Source of the DNA: Thelonectria olida
Lineage: Eukaryota; Ascomycota; Sordariomycetes; Hypocreales; Nectriaceae
Assembly: GCA_020736575.1 (NCBI GenBank)
Contig: JAGPYM010000001.1
Span: 3,596,001 to 3,660,000 of the forward strand
Direction of reading: 5' to 3'
Length of the DNA stretch: 64,000 nucleotides
The notes under the pieces were generated by a model. It had not been told where the DNA came from. It did no database searches and saw nothing but the letters and a program-made list of their open reading frames with translations. Shown here one piece after another: positions 34,301-46,374 of this stretch; position 1 is the stretch's first letter; every line of letters begins with the position of its first letter. Made by a program: the position numbers and the translations under genes.

Positions 34301-37300
34301 GAGAGCTGGGCCCGGTTGTCAGGCGGCAGTGGCGTGCCCGTACGTACGCATTGGGGGCTCCAGCCCTTCCCTTCCAGTGCTTGTTGCTCAACATCGAGGC
34401 AGTGTACGCCACCCGGCAACCTTTTTTTCTTGGTTACCAAGTTACGAACCCAGATAGCCGATGAGGGTATTGCCGCGGCGTAAATGAGAGGGAAAAAGAG
34501 GCCTCATAGGCGGTGAATGATCTGTGTTGGCTGGTTGGGTTTTCGAGGTGGCAAGCAGCAACGCCGACGGAGGCGAGCCGTCGCGGCCTCTCTCATGCGA
34601 GTGATGAATGTTCAGACGACGTTGGGTTAAAGCTGCGCCCCGTGGAGCGTCCAGTCCGAACTGTCACTCGAGCTATGAGGTTGGCCCATCGTGGTTTTTC
34701 GATAAGGCGACTTTTGTGCCAACGCTCCAAACTCTAACTTCCATGTCGGGACAGCGCGACGGGTGACGGGTCTGCGACGGCTTCTTTGCGATCCTTTTGT
34801 CATCGTAGCCCAAAGGGGCAGTTCGGTCAATGCGGACAAGGGGCGACTGAGATAAAGTGTTGCATGGATGGAGAGCAATGTCGAAGGAAAAAAGCTTGGC
34901 AATAGACCTTCTTTTTGTTGCGACAGGGGGGTTGGAGCAACGCTTACGAAGCTTGGCCTCCTTTAAGGTGAAGGTGGAAGAGACAAGTTCCGAACTGAAA
35001 AGGTACTTTGTAATTTATTCAAGTTGTGAGTCGTTTCTTTTGAGGCGTTCCGAATTATTGGAAATGGACAAGTGTGACTGTGTTTCGAGAGCGTTGCCAG
35101 ATATCCAGTCATATTCGCATACACTACGTGGTACGCGCATGAGAAGCCAACAAGCGGCCACCAGTCAATGTTCGCATGAGTTGGTCGTGTTAGTGGGACA
35201 CCCCCAGCTCATAACCAATAATTGAGCACGATAATGGTTCTTTTTCCCCGAGCCCGTCATGGGTTGGCTGTTGGTTGACGACGACGACGTATGCACCCTC
35301 ATTTCCGAGCCCCAGAATGCACGGAGCAGGTCGAGAGAAAATAAGCTCACCCATGTGGCCAGGGATGATGGCCCCCAATTTTGCATCGAAATTGCTCGCA
35401 GAGAAGACACTGGGCAGCATTGTTCGCACACGGCCGGCCCCTATTCACCGATGGAGTCCTTGATCCATCGGGTTCCTACGTAATTACCAGGGATTTGGTT
35501 GTCATTGGGGGCTCACATGTCTGTCTGCATGTACGCTGCGGCAGTCGTCGTCATGTCGACGGCAAGCCCAAGCTAGTTAGTGGTGGGAATCATGTTTTGA
35601 GAGTCGACGGGTGAGCCCAAAGAGGCAATAAGCGATAGGTGAGAGTCGGTCGACTGTATCTTGCGGGTTGATACTGCACTCTCCAGCGTGTCCAAAGCGC
35701 ATAAAACGTCATTCCGAAACCTGCGTATTCTTTCCGGAAGAAGGCGTATTGTACGAACAAAGTAACCTCGACTCCCACACGTTAAGTTGCAGAGATACAA
35801 GGTACCTCGTCGGGACCCGTCCGCGACCTTTGATTGCGTTGGGCGTGCGACTCCAGTAGAAACTCCTCTTTTCCCTGCATAGCCGACGAGTATCGTCCCT
35901 CTAAGCCTCCTCCCCCAAAGGGAACCCGAGAGGCATCCGAGGTGGTCGATGGCGGCGAGGCACAACCCGTTTGACTCTTGGAAACTTGCAACTGCCGCAT
36001 GTGGTAGAAATTTGCGCTAGAGCGCAAGTCATGAACCGGGAAACAAACGGACAGTACTGTATTACTCGCGTGCTCCAGCTTGTTCGTACACCCAAATCAT
36101 GCCACAGGGGCGGGCGACGCGCCGCTTTGGCTAAGACATCACTAGAGCCTTGGTTTTCTCGCCAGTGCTGCACCATTTCCAGATCTGCATCAAGTTCCGC
36201 CCGCACTGCACAGCGGCAAAAGCCCATGGGCGAATGAGACGTCATCAAACTGTCGCTGGGGGCTGGAATCAGGGAAGGGTGTCCACCATCCAGGGAGTCG
36301 TGTTGCCTGGCCCCAAGCAATGACAGGCATCTCTTGCGGAGGTATCCGTCGTGTACTGTAGTTTCTTTGGTGGACCGGCGACCTGTTGACTCAAGAGAGG
36401 AAGTGATTGACTGCCTGGACAAGGCATGCTGGAGTTGTCCATCGTCGATTTGATTTCAACCTCGGAGTTTCTCTCCCTGTGAGGTACCGCGCTCGGGTTC
36501 GCATAGTCAGAGTTGGAAGTTGGACTCAGCCTCTTTGATTGAGCGTCGGCGCCTGCGAGAGGCCGCCAGAATATCTGGAGTTGGCGGACAGGAAGAGTTT
36601 CTGGAATCTCGCTGTGGAGAACCTTGGCGGTCATCTGAGCTGGCTAACGGTGCAAACGCTCAATGCCGAACGTGAAACTTTTCCCATAATGACATTTTGC
36701 ATTATAGGGAATCTTCGGTGTTGAAGCTGATGAGGCGTTGCAAGGAAGTGGAAAAATTACAAGGACAGTGTCATTACAAACGAGATTGCACATGGCAGGG
36801 TACTTGCGGATGAGACGATCAAGGCGGCGGCAGCCCAAAGTCCCGGCTGCCCCCCGTGGCCATTGAAGTACCAGCTAAGTACCGCAACTGCTGGAGATGT
36901 CCCTGGTGAGCGTGTTAGCGCCTGGCCACCGCAGTGGCCCACACCGATTTTCAAGTCACCAAGTTAGGTACGCAGGTACGGGTGAAGGGACCTAGCCAAC
37001 TAGCTCTGTTACCTTCCCGTCGCTGTCGTCCCACGGTTGCTCCTTGGATCTCGTGGCTCCTGAGAGGTCCAGACACTGGGGAGTGTGTACCCTCCATGGC
37101 CTCCGCCCCCCATAGGGCCCCACACCTCTTGCACAGCCTCGCTTGGCAGCCGTTCAAAACACTCGTAGTCTTCCAACAACCGCTGTATGCTTTCTACACT
37201 TTCTCAACCTGAACTTTCACATTGCTTTCATTCACGCGGATACCCTCGTGAAGCAAGAATGAAGCTTAGTCCAGGCTCTTCTTGATCCACAATCTCCCCG

Positions 37301-37535
37301 GGGGCTCTACTTCCCCATCTTTCTCTTCATTAATTATCAACATCGCCCTCGCCTACACCTGGCTCAATTTGGCTACACGCCTCTCTCCTAACTCGCTTTC
37401 CTTTCCTCTCTCATCTTCTATTCTCCCATTGACCGATCGATCATTCGCCCCATTGCATAGCCACCTTGCTCCTACGGCATCCTTCGTTGTCGACCGGACG
37501 GAGTTCCGCTGCATCACCGATTCAGCCTGCCCAAC
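31376..37535. other. 6-kb stretch without a recognised gene
   Basis: No frame on either strand over 6.1 kb shows a recognisable domain, and exons could not be assembled by eye. The left end is the 3' flank of the SurE/TTL gene. The last few hundred bases (37200-37535) are pyrimidine-rich and look like the promoter/leader of the Ca2+-ATPase. No transposon ends, long repeats or AT-rich RIP-like blocks are obvious. Confidence 0.5.
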
Positions 37536-40500
37536 ATGGCTGAAGGCGAATCGCCTGACCCGCCTATGCGGCGAAGAGCGTATGTCACCCCAAGAGGCAT
37601 CCGAGCAGGATTCCATATATCTTTCAGCCTTGCGTTCGTTGCTGACCCGGGCCTCTGGTCCTTAGCCCTACCATTACCATTGACACGACGGACGTCAACC
37701 CCAGCACCACCACTCCCGAAATGGCCCACGATGCCCATCAACACCCCCCGGTTCAGTCCAACCCTCCCGCCTCTCCTCAGGACGACGCCGTGAGCCCGAC
37801 GACTCTCGCCGACCCTCTATCGACCAGCTGGGTGTCGCAACGCCAAACCGGGAACGCCCGACCCGAGCTGAACACGTCTGTTTCCTTCGAACGAGACAGC
37901 AGTCGACCTACAAGCCCTCACAATGTGTCAAGCCCCGTCGCCTCTCGATCAGGCGAGCGCGGTGCTGCCTTTCTGGCCGTTCCAGAGACCCTTCGATCAC
38001 GTCAGAACTCGGTCGATTCAGAGGACATGTCGCGTTCCTTTTCATCACACGGCGAGACAACCGTGGTGGGATCCAACTCGCTGACGACACACGCGGAAAA
38101 GTACAAGGGATCTGGATTGAGCAGCCATAAGATTATGAACGATGAGACGGCATTGAGAGCCGATGTTGGTACTGAGGCCGACTTTGAGGTCGAGAACAAC
38201 CCTTTCGCCTTCACGCCTGGCCAGATGAATAAGATGTTCAACCCAAAGAGTCTCCCAGCCTTTTACAAGATGGGTGGCATGACAGGTATTGAGAAGGGAC
38301 TGCGATCAGACCGGAAAGCTGGTCTGAGTACCGAAGAAACCCACCTGGACGGCACCATCTCCTTCGAGGAAGCCACTGCCAAGAACTACAAGCTCGAAAC
38401 TGAGGGCGACTCCCCCAGGCCCGCCCCAGCTGCATCTCATCATGGTCATGGTGACGGTCACTTTGCGGACCGACTACGCGTTTTTAAGGATAACCGACTT
38501 CCTGAAAAGAAGGGCAAATCTCTGTTGCAACTCATGTGGATCACCTACAACGACAAGGTGCTGATTCTGCTGTCTATCGCTGCTGTCATAAGTTTGGCAG
38601 TTGGCCTTTATCAAACTTTCGGCGGTGAACACAAGAACGGTGAACCCAAGGTTGAGTGGATTGAAGGCGTTGCCATTATCGTTGCTATTGCCATCGTGGT
38701 TATTGTCGGGTCATTGAACGACTACCAAAAGGAACGACAGTTTGCCCGCTTGAACAAAAAGAAGCAAGATCGCGACGTCAAAGCAGTCCGGTCTGGAAAA
38801 ACCATCGAATTATCCGTCTTTGATATCTTGGCTGGCGACGTTATTCACCTGGAGCCAGGAGACTTGGTACCCGTTGATGGAATTCTCATTGAAGGTTTCA
38901 ATGTCAAATGTGACGAGTCTCAGACGACTGGTGAGTCGGATATTATCCGCAAACGACCCGCCGACGAAGTTTTCGCCGCCATCGAAAACCACGAGGATCT
39001 TAAGAAGATGGACCCCTTCATCCAGTCTGGTTCTCGCATCATGGAAGGCGTCGGTACTTTCATGTGCACCTCAACTGGTATCTACTCGTCTTATGGAAAG
39101 ACTCTCATGGCTCTGAACGAAGACCCCGAGATGACCCCCCTTCAGATGAAACTGAACGTCATCGCCACCTACATTGCCAAGCTTGGTGGTGCCGCTGGTC
39201 TCCTCCTGTTTATCGTTTTGTTCATTGAATTCCTGGTCCGCCTGCCCAAGCAACCCTCAAGTGTTTCTCCCGCCGAGAAGGGACAGATGTTCCTGAACAT
39301 CTTCATTGTGGTTGTCACTATTATCGTGGTGGCAGTTCCTGAAGGTCTTCCGTTGGCAGTTACGTTGGCTCTGGCTTTTGCTACCACCCGAATGCTTCGC
39401 GATGCCAATCTGGTACGACATCTCAAGGCTTGCGAAGTCATGGGCAACGCGACTACTATCTGCTCAGACAAGACTGGTACCCTGACTCAGAACAAGATGC
39501 AAGTTGTGGCTGGAACCATCGGTACTAGCCATAGGTTTGGTGGTGCTCGCCCTGGTTCCCCAGCAAGCGATGGTGAATCTTCTCCCATTGACGCGAGTGG
39601 TGACATCTCTGCTGCCGAATTCTCTACGATGCTCAGTGCTCCTGTCAAAGAACTTTTGCTCAAGTCCATTGCCCTGAACTCGACTGCCTTCGAGGGCGAG
39701 GTTGATGGGCAGCAGACCTTCATTGGTTCCAAGACCGAGACTGCTCTCCTCATGTTCGCTAAAGCTCATCTTGGCATGGGCCCAGTGAGCGAGGAGCGAG
39801 AGAACGCCAAGACCCTCCAGCTCATTCCATTCGACTCTGGTCGCAAGTGCATGGGTATCGTCGTTGGCCTCCCCAACGGTGGCGCGAGACTCTACATCAA
39901 GGGTGCTTCTGAAATCATTCTGGCCAAATGTAGCCAGATTCTTGGTAACGCTGCTTCTGACGGAACATTGTCTCCTATGTCCCAAGACAACATCGACACT
40001 ATCAGCCAGGTCATTGAGAGCTACGCCAAGCGAACGCTGCGAACCATCGGCATCTGCTACAAGGATTTCGAAAGCTGGCCTCCCAAGTCTGTTCGATTCG
40101 CTGAGGGTAGCACTTCGGAGGTTGTCTTTGAGGATCTCTTCTACAACATGTCCTTCATTGGTGTGGTTGGAATTCAGGACCCGCTGCGAGAAGGTGTGCC
40201 TGAAGCCGTCAGACTCTGCCAGAAGGCCGGTGTTGTTATCCGCATGGTCACTGGAGACAACAAGATGACTGCCGAGGCAATTGCCAAGGAGTGTGGAATT
40301 ATTCAACCTAACAGCATTGTCATGGAAGGGCCCGAGTTCCGCAACCTGTCCAAGTTTGAACAGGAGGCCATCATTCCTAAACTCCATGTCCTGGCCAGAT
40401 CTAGCCCCGAGGACAAGCGTATCCTGGTTAAGCGCTTGAAGGACAAGGGTGAGACGGTTGCTGTCACTGGTGATGGTACCAATGACGCCCCTGCTCTCAA

Positions 40501-41850
40501 GATGGCTGATGTCGGTTTCTCCATGGGTATTTCCGGCACCGAAGTCGCCAAGGAAGCATCTGCTATCATTCTGATGGACGACAACTTTACAAGCATTGTT
40601 AAGGCCTTGAAATGGGGTCGTGCCGTCAACGATGCAGTCAAGCGTTTCCTCCAGTTCCAGCTCACGGTTAACGTCACTGCGGTTATCTTGACGTTTGTCA
40701 CCGCTGTTTCTAGTGACGAGGAGACCTCCGTCTTGACGGCCGTTCAGCTGCTCTGGGTCAACCTCATCATGGATACTTTGGCTGCGCTTGCACTCGCTAC
40801 CGACCCCCCACACGAGAGTGTGCTTGATCGCAAGCCGGAGCCCAAGGGATCATCCATCATTTCTCTCACCATGTGGAAGATGATCTTGGGACAGTCTATT
40901 TACCAGCTTGCCATCACTTTCCTTCTCTACTATGGCAGCCCCAAAGGCATTCTCCCTCTTGCCGACAACAGAATCCCTAACAAGGACGAGATTGCCACAC
41001 TGGTCTTCAACACCTTCGTCTGGATGCAAATCTTCAACCAGTGGAAGTAAGTATTTGATCTTTCGCGATACTGTACCTATGATGCTAACCATATCCTAGC
41101 AACCGTCGTCTTGATAACAGGTTCAACATCTTTGAAGGCCTGACGAAGAACTGGTTCTTCATCGGCATCAGCGCTATTATGTGTGGTGGCCAGATTCTCA
41201 TCATCTTTGTCGGTGGCCACGCCTTCTCCATTGCCGAAGATGGTCAGAGTGGCACTCTTTGGGCCATAGCTATCGTCCTTGGTTTCATCTCGATTCCATT
41301 CGGTATCATCATCCGACTTATCCCGGATAAGGTCATGCTTTTCTTGATCCCGCAGTTCTTGAGGAACAGGGCCAACAAAGTTCCCGGCTTGACCATCTCT
41401 GATGAAGAGATGGAGATGTACCCTGAGCCCTTGGCGGACCTGCGAGACGAACTGAATTTCCTCAGGCGTATGAAGGGAGGACGCTTGAATAACCTCAAGT
41501 TCGCCATCCAGCACCCCAAGGAAACTATCATGTCACGATCGAGAAGTCCCTCGCACTCTCGATCACAATCGCGATCGCACTCGCGATCCAACTCGGTGAA
41601 CGTGCCTCAGACGCCTGTACAGCAGGATGACGGCGTCGTGTCGCCCGTGGCAACTCCCGACTCGCGCAAGAGGCCGCGATCCAACCGATCGCGGTCCAAC
41701 TCTGCCCTGGTAGCGCCCACCGTCATGGCCGGTATCGTGGCAGCCGGAGTGGCAGCAGGATGGCAGCCCATGACTCGACCCACACAAGAAGGTCAGACAG
41801 AGGGGGAAAAGGAAGGTAATGGGACACAGGATAGCGCGGCGCACAAATAG
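37536..41850 (+). CDS. PMCA-type Ca2+-transporting P-type ATPase
   Basis: Pumps Ca2+ out of the cytosol, in fungi mainly into the vacuole (Pmc1/NCA-2 type). Three exons: 37536-37579, 37666-41046 and 41100-41850 (1391 aa). The 44-nt first exon encodes MAEGESPDPPMRRRA and joins in frame to PTITIDTTDVNPSTTTPEMAHD, a coding-looking N-terminus; starting at ATG 37721 would lose 33 residues. Motifs in order: TTGESD (actuator), PEGLPLAVTLALAF (TM4 Ca2+ site), SDKTGTLTQ with the phosphorylated Asp at about 616, KGASE, and GDGTNDAPALKMADVGF near 950, then the C-terminal membrane helices. The C-terminal tail has an Arg/Ser repeat (SRSRSPSHSRSQSRSHSRSNS) and a second basic SR patch. Both cytosolic ends are long, fitting the regulatory tails of this class. 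Confidence 0.95.
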
Positions 41851-43289
41851 GAGTAAAGGCTTGTAACCATATGGGAGGCTTGCTCTTAGACCTTTGATCG
41901 AGCATTGCTTATAATCATTCTCTCTGTTTTCTTTTTTCGCGCTGGGTACGGATTCGGCTCTCGATAGATTCAAAAAACACATGCAGTACTGGCAGCACTC
42001 GGCGGACTGGGTGCATAACAAACAAACTAATAGAAACATCCTTATTGGAATAAGCAATTTCTCATTCTCGACATTGTTGTGGTGTGCACTTTGCATTGAC
42101 TTGCCCTATATCGTGAATAATGAATATCCTGATGATGACAGGAGAGGGGTAAGTGTTTCGTAACTTTAGCACTGCCTCCAAGACGCGTGAGCAGCCACGG
42201 TGTCACTCACTGGCCTCAAAAGATGCGACGAGACAACTTGGGACGGTTGGGCAGCTTGACAGTTGAAAGCCGCGGACATGGCAATCACTCGCCTCATTTT
42301 ATGATTCGAAGAGAGAGAGGTCTTGTATTTGAAGAGACTCTGAAGATAGAAGACTCTAACAATGACTATTCGTAGCTATGAAGCAGACGCTTCCATGTGA
42401 TTGATCTACTGGCTGCGGGGAAGATCGCAAGCCTCGAGTTTAGTGTTTGATTTCTATTGCCACATGCGGGCCGACTTTTCCATTGTCAGATAAGACCTCC
42501 TCCTGGACCTAGGGTTCGGCGAGACGGGAAATGTCACTTTTCACTTTTGTTTTGGCCGGTTGAAAATTGGTTGATGGTGAATGGATGGGCGTGAGTGGCT
42601 GAGGGTGGTTAGGGATGCAACTCTACGCATCGGTGAGGCGAGGCACGACTGAACTTGCTTTCATTTGTTTGCTGGGATCGTGGATCGAATTGCCTTGGCG
42701 GCAGTGGCTTGTTGACTTGGACTGGAGGTTCCGCCTGCATGTGGCAGCATACAAAGAGCCTTCAAGTTCCGAGTTTCTCGGCGGTTTGTTACAGCGAGCC
42801 CCCCCACGCCAAACGTTTAGTTAGACGATTGAGGAGTAATTTACCGTATTCTTTGAGGCGAGTTATCACGATCATGATGTTTGCTCCTGTGTAACCGACA
42901 AAGGTTTAGTTACGGATAGCAGGGTACACCTTCCGAGGGGCTCTAAACGACGGCTGGGTAAAAAAAAACTTGCGGCACGTAAGAGTTTGGCCAATGATGG
43001 CCGCGAGTTAATCTACCTGGCGTGGTCGGGGATGTCGGGAGTATGCGGGAGATTCGCTTTGGGGGAAGTGAGGGCGTTTGGGCCGTGTGCGAGGGTGAGG
43101 CGAAGTTGCTTGGTATTAATAACTAGATGTGAGAGAGTGACAGAAGGGGTCTGTTGAGAAGGGGAGGTAAATCATTGAGGAGAATCGTTATTGTATGTGT
43201 GTGATCTTGGTCTTTCAGCTCGACGTGGCTATTGAGTATCCATTCAACAAAATATCGGAACGACACGCACGAAGAGCTTGGGTAAGGTG

Positions 43290-43313
43290 CTAGGTAGGTA
43301 CCTATGTACCTAG
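43290..43313. repeat. Inverted repeat of CTAGGTA/TACCTAG
   Basis: Seven-nucleotide arms CTAGGTA and TACCTAG are exactly complementary. The 10-nt spacer itself holds the palindrome GGTACC. GGTA/TACC-rich short palindromes are common in intergenic DNA of related fungi, as I recall. Confidence 0.4.
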
Positions 43314-43878
43314 TTGAGGATCACGACTGCCGACCTTCATATGATGATGACAATCATCAGATGCCATGAGCGGGTGAGGGCCAGGAAACTCGGCCAGGAA
43401 GGTCTTGCTTGCTGTTTTTATTGTATCATTTGAAAAAAATCATCCATGAACGAATCAATAAAGCTTAAAATGTCTAACTAATGTTTTAATTTGCTTTAGT
43501 AACCTGCCGTTGTAGCATATGGGAGATAGCTCACGTATCAGAACACAATGCAACCCGATACGATGCGACAGTCTCTCTCTTCGGAAATCAACCCGGGCGA
43601 TGAGAATCTTCCGGCATCGTCGGCTATCTTCCATACCAGATTGCGAATCGAAAGATGATGGATGGATGGATTGGTTTACTGCCTGCCTGCGCTGTGTCTG
43701 TTGCATTCCGGGCACCTATTATCTCGGACTTGGCCACACCTTTCCCCCCGAGGAAGGAAAAAAAAAAAACCAAGGCCCTGCTAATGGAAAGGTTACTTGG
43801 GTATTATTATTGGAAGTACCTACCGCCGGAGGTGCCTGCCTGAGAACGAGAAACGTCCTACATTGATTGATGTCTCTC

Positions 43879-43934
43879 CCTTCCTTCCTTCCTTCCTTTC
43901 GTTTCCTTTCCATCCATCATCCATCATCCATCCT
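43879..43934. repeat. CTTC and CATC microsatellites
   Basis: About five CTTC units (43879-43898) are followed by CATC/ATC units to about 43934, inside a pyrimidine-rich tract upstream of the sirtuin gene. Confidence 0.6.
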
Positions 43935-44581
43935 CTCTCTATTCACATCATCGGCAGCACCACGACAAGGACAACATCATTCCTTCTGCGCGCGCCCTGG
44001 TCTTCTTCCTTCCTCCCCCTCTTTGCTGCAGTCAAAAGGTTAACTCTCTCGTCTCTCTCGAGCTGAAATCCAAGACACGCATAAACACTAGTTCGTGACG
44101 GGGTCAAGCCAAGTCATCACCCATCAAGTCTCGTCCTCTCACACAGACCCGCTTTCTTTTCTAGACTGCCTTGTTCCATTCGTACTCACTCTTCTCTCTC
44201 CTCTCTCTCACTCACTATTTTCTGCTCCTACTTCTTTCCTTGCTATCTACATATTTCCTCTCCCTTCCCTTTCAACCTTTTTTTTTCTCCTTGCCCTCTC
44301 CTTACAACCAACACACCCGCCATTCCATCGGCTCCCTCTCCCTCTGTCTCTCCCCTCTTCTCCCCCCTTTCGGCCGTTTCTCTTTCGCAACAACGCTTTC
44401 GGAGTGGCCAAAACTGGCCTCCGTCGCCTATCGCCGATCAAACTTGAGACACGGACATCGCACTTGATCCTTTCACCAGTGTTATCGTTGTCGACTGCCA
44501 CGCGCCTGTTCCCCAGCGTCTTCTCCCAGCGCATTTTCTTCTTCTTCCTGCTTCTCTGACAACCCCGTCGCCCCGTCAAAG

Positions 44582-46374
44582 ATGAACACCAAGCGAGGTT
44601 CTGCCAAGGGCGTCTCGCTCGCCAAACGCAAGGCTAACGTCAACGCGTTTGACAAGCTCGGCGACAACCCAACCGAGGAACAACTCAAGGAAGCTGCCGC
44701 TACTGTCGCGCTTGCTGAGCTCGAAGAGAGAGTCGCCGACGTTCGTGACTCGTGGGAGACTGATTCTCTGTTTGAGGATGTTTTCGAGGACCTGGCTAAC
44801 AATCCTTCGGCTGCGAAGAAGAATGGTGAGTCCTGTCCTCGTCTTCTGTCCCTTCCCTTCCCTTTCCTTCCCTTGCCCATTTCATTCATTTCATTTCATT
44901 TCACTTCGTTTCATTTCCTCCTGGCCATGCACCATAACCCGCCACCTACTTCATCATGCTAGACATCAAAACCGGAAACAAGGCTAATCACCGATGCCTC
45001 TCATTTCTAGATCCCCATGCCTGCTCGCCTGAAGAAGCCAGCAGACTTCGCCGGGAGCTCCGAGAACTGGGCCCTTCGGTCTTTTGTCAACGCACCGTGG
45101 ATTCTGGCCGCTACACCACCAAGAAACTGCTCAGCGCCTTTGGCATCCGCGCCCCAGCCTTCCTCGAGGGCGCTGAGGACCATGCTTACTTCAGCTTACT
45201 ATCCCTGGCCATAACCCGCGAGTTGTCCAAGCGCGCTAAGCTGTCGCGATACAACTCTGTCGACGATGCCGTCGAGTTGATTGCCAAGAGCAAGAACATT
45301 ATCCTTTTGACCGGCGCCGGCATCTCGACCTCGTTGGGCATTCCCGATTTCCGTTCCAAGGGCACTGGTCTCTATTCCAAACTCGGCAACCTTGGCCTCA
45401 ACGACCCCCAGGAAGTCTTTGACATTGATGTATTCAAGCAGGATCCCACCATTTTCTACTCTGTGGCCAAAGACATTTTGCCAGAAACGGGCAAGTTCAC
45501 GCCCACCCATAAGTTTATTGCTATGCTCAATGAACGCGGCAAGCTGTTGACCAACTACTCGCAAAACATTGATAACCTCGAGGTCAAGGCGGGTGTTCCT
45601 CAAGACAAGCTAGTTCAGTGTCACGGTTCATTCGGCACCGCCACTTGCGTCCAGTGCGGTTACCAGATGGTTGGCGAGAAGATTTTCCCAGACATCAAGG
45701 CTGGCAAGATTCCCCGCTGCCCTCGGTGCATCCAGTCTCTGCGCACGAACGGCGGTCCTAATAAGCGGAAGCGCTCTGCTGGGGCCGAGAAGAAACGTCG
45801 TCGCTGGAGTGCCGACGAGAGCTCGGACGAGTCTGAGTACGACATTCCCTCGGCGGGTGTGATGAAGCCCGACATCACCTTTTTTGGCGAGGCGCTGCCT
45901 GATGAGTTCTCCAGACGTCTTACGGAGAACGATCGCGACAAGGTTGACTTGGTCGTTGTCATCGGCACCTCTCTCAAGGTGACACCAGTCTCAGAGATTG
46001 TCAGTTGGCTACCGTCGCACGTTCCCCAGATCTATATCTCGCGTCAGGCCGTCTCCCACATCAACTTTGACATTGACCTTCTCGGCGACTGTGATGTGGT
46101 CGTTACTGAGTTGTGTCGTCGACTGGGATGGCCTCTGAAGCATGAAATGGTCCCCAAGGACCAGACGATTGATGTTCACATGGAAGAGGGCTACCGAAGC
46201 CGTCACGTCTTTGAGGCTCACAACAGCACAAATGGCAACGACAGCAGCAACGGCATCAGCAATGGCGCTAGCAATGGCATCAGCAACGGCACCAAGAACA
46301 GTACCAAGAATGGCACCAAGAATGGTGCCAAGAATGGCACGAAGAACGGCAACAATAACAAGAAGAAGAAGTGA
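44582..46374 (+). CDS. Class I sirtuin, Sir2/Hst1-like NAD-dependent deacetylase
   Basis: NAD-dependent protein deacetylase of the nuclear Sir2/Hst1 group; histone deacetylation and silencing are the family roles. Exons 44582-44825 and 45011-46374 give 535 aa. The N-terminal helical module reads [17 protein letters not shown] onward. The catalytic domain contains [27 protein letters not shown], the catalytic His in [11 protein letters not shown], the zinc cysteines CVQC and CPRC, a Lys/Arg/Asp-rich insert after the zinc site, then PDITFFGE and [16 protein letters not shown]. The C-terminus is an Asn-Gly-(Thr)-Lys repeat ending in KKKK. A second acceptor at 44961-44962 would also stay in frame and add 16 residues, so the exon 2 start is uncertain. 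The intron carries ATTTC repeats. Confidence 0.9.
44880..44916. repeat. TTTCA-type repeat inside the sirtuin intron
   Basis: Imperfect pentamer units of the TTTCA/TTCAT type fill the middle of the first intron of the sirtuin gene. They may vary in length between strains. Confidence 0.55.

Larger units (their letters stand above)
41851..44581. other. Intergenic with simple repeats, promoter side of the sirtuin gene
   Basis: 2.7 kb with no recognised gene. From about 43870 to 44580 it is strongly pyrimidine-rich with CTTC and CATC runs, probably the promoter and leader of the sirtuin gene. A palindromic element is at 43290-43313. Confidence 0.55.

Noticed and set aside
39464..40813. 449-codon open frame on the minus strand
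   Set aside because: It lies antisense inside the Ca2+-ATPase coding sequence. Strongly biased codons of the real gene leave the opposite strand free of stops; the translation has no domain.
41563..42096. 177-codon minus-strand frame over the Ca2+-ATPase 3' end
   Set aside because: Antisense to the pump's SR-rich tail and 3' flank, with no domain.
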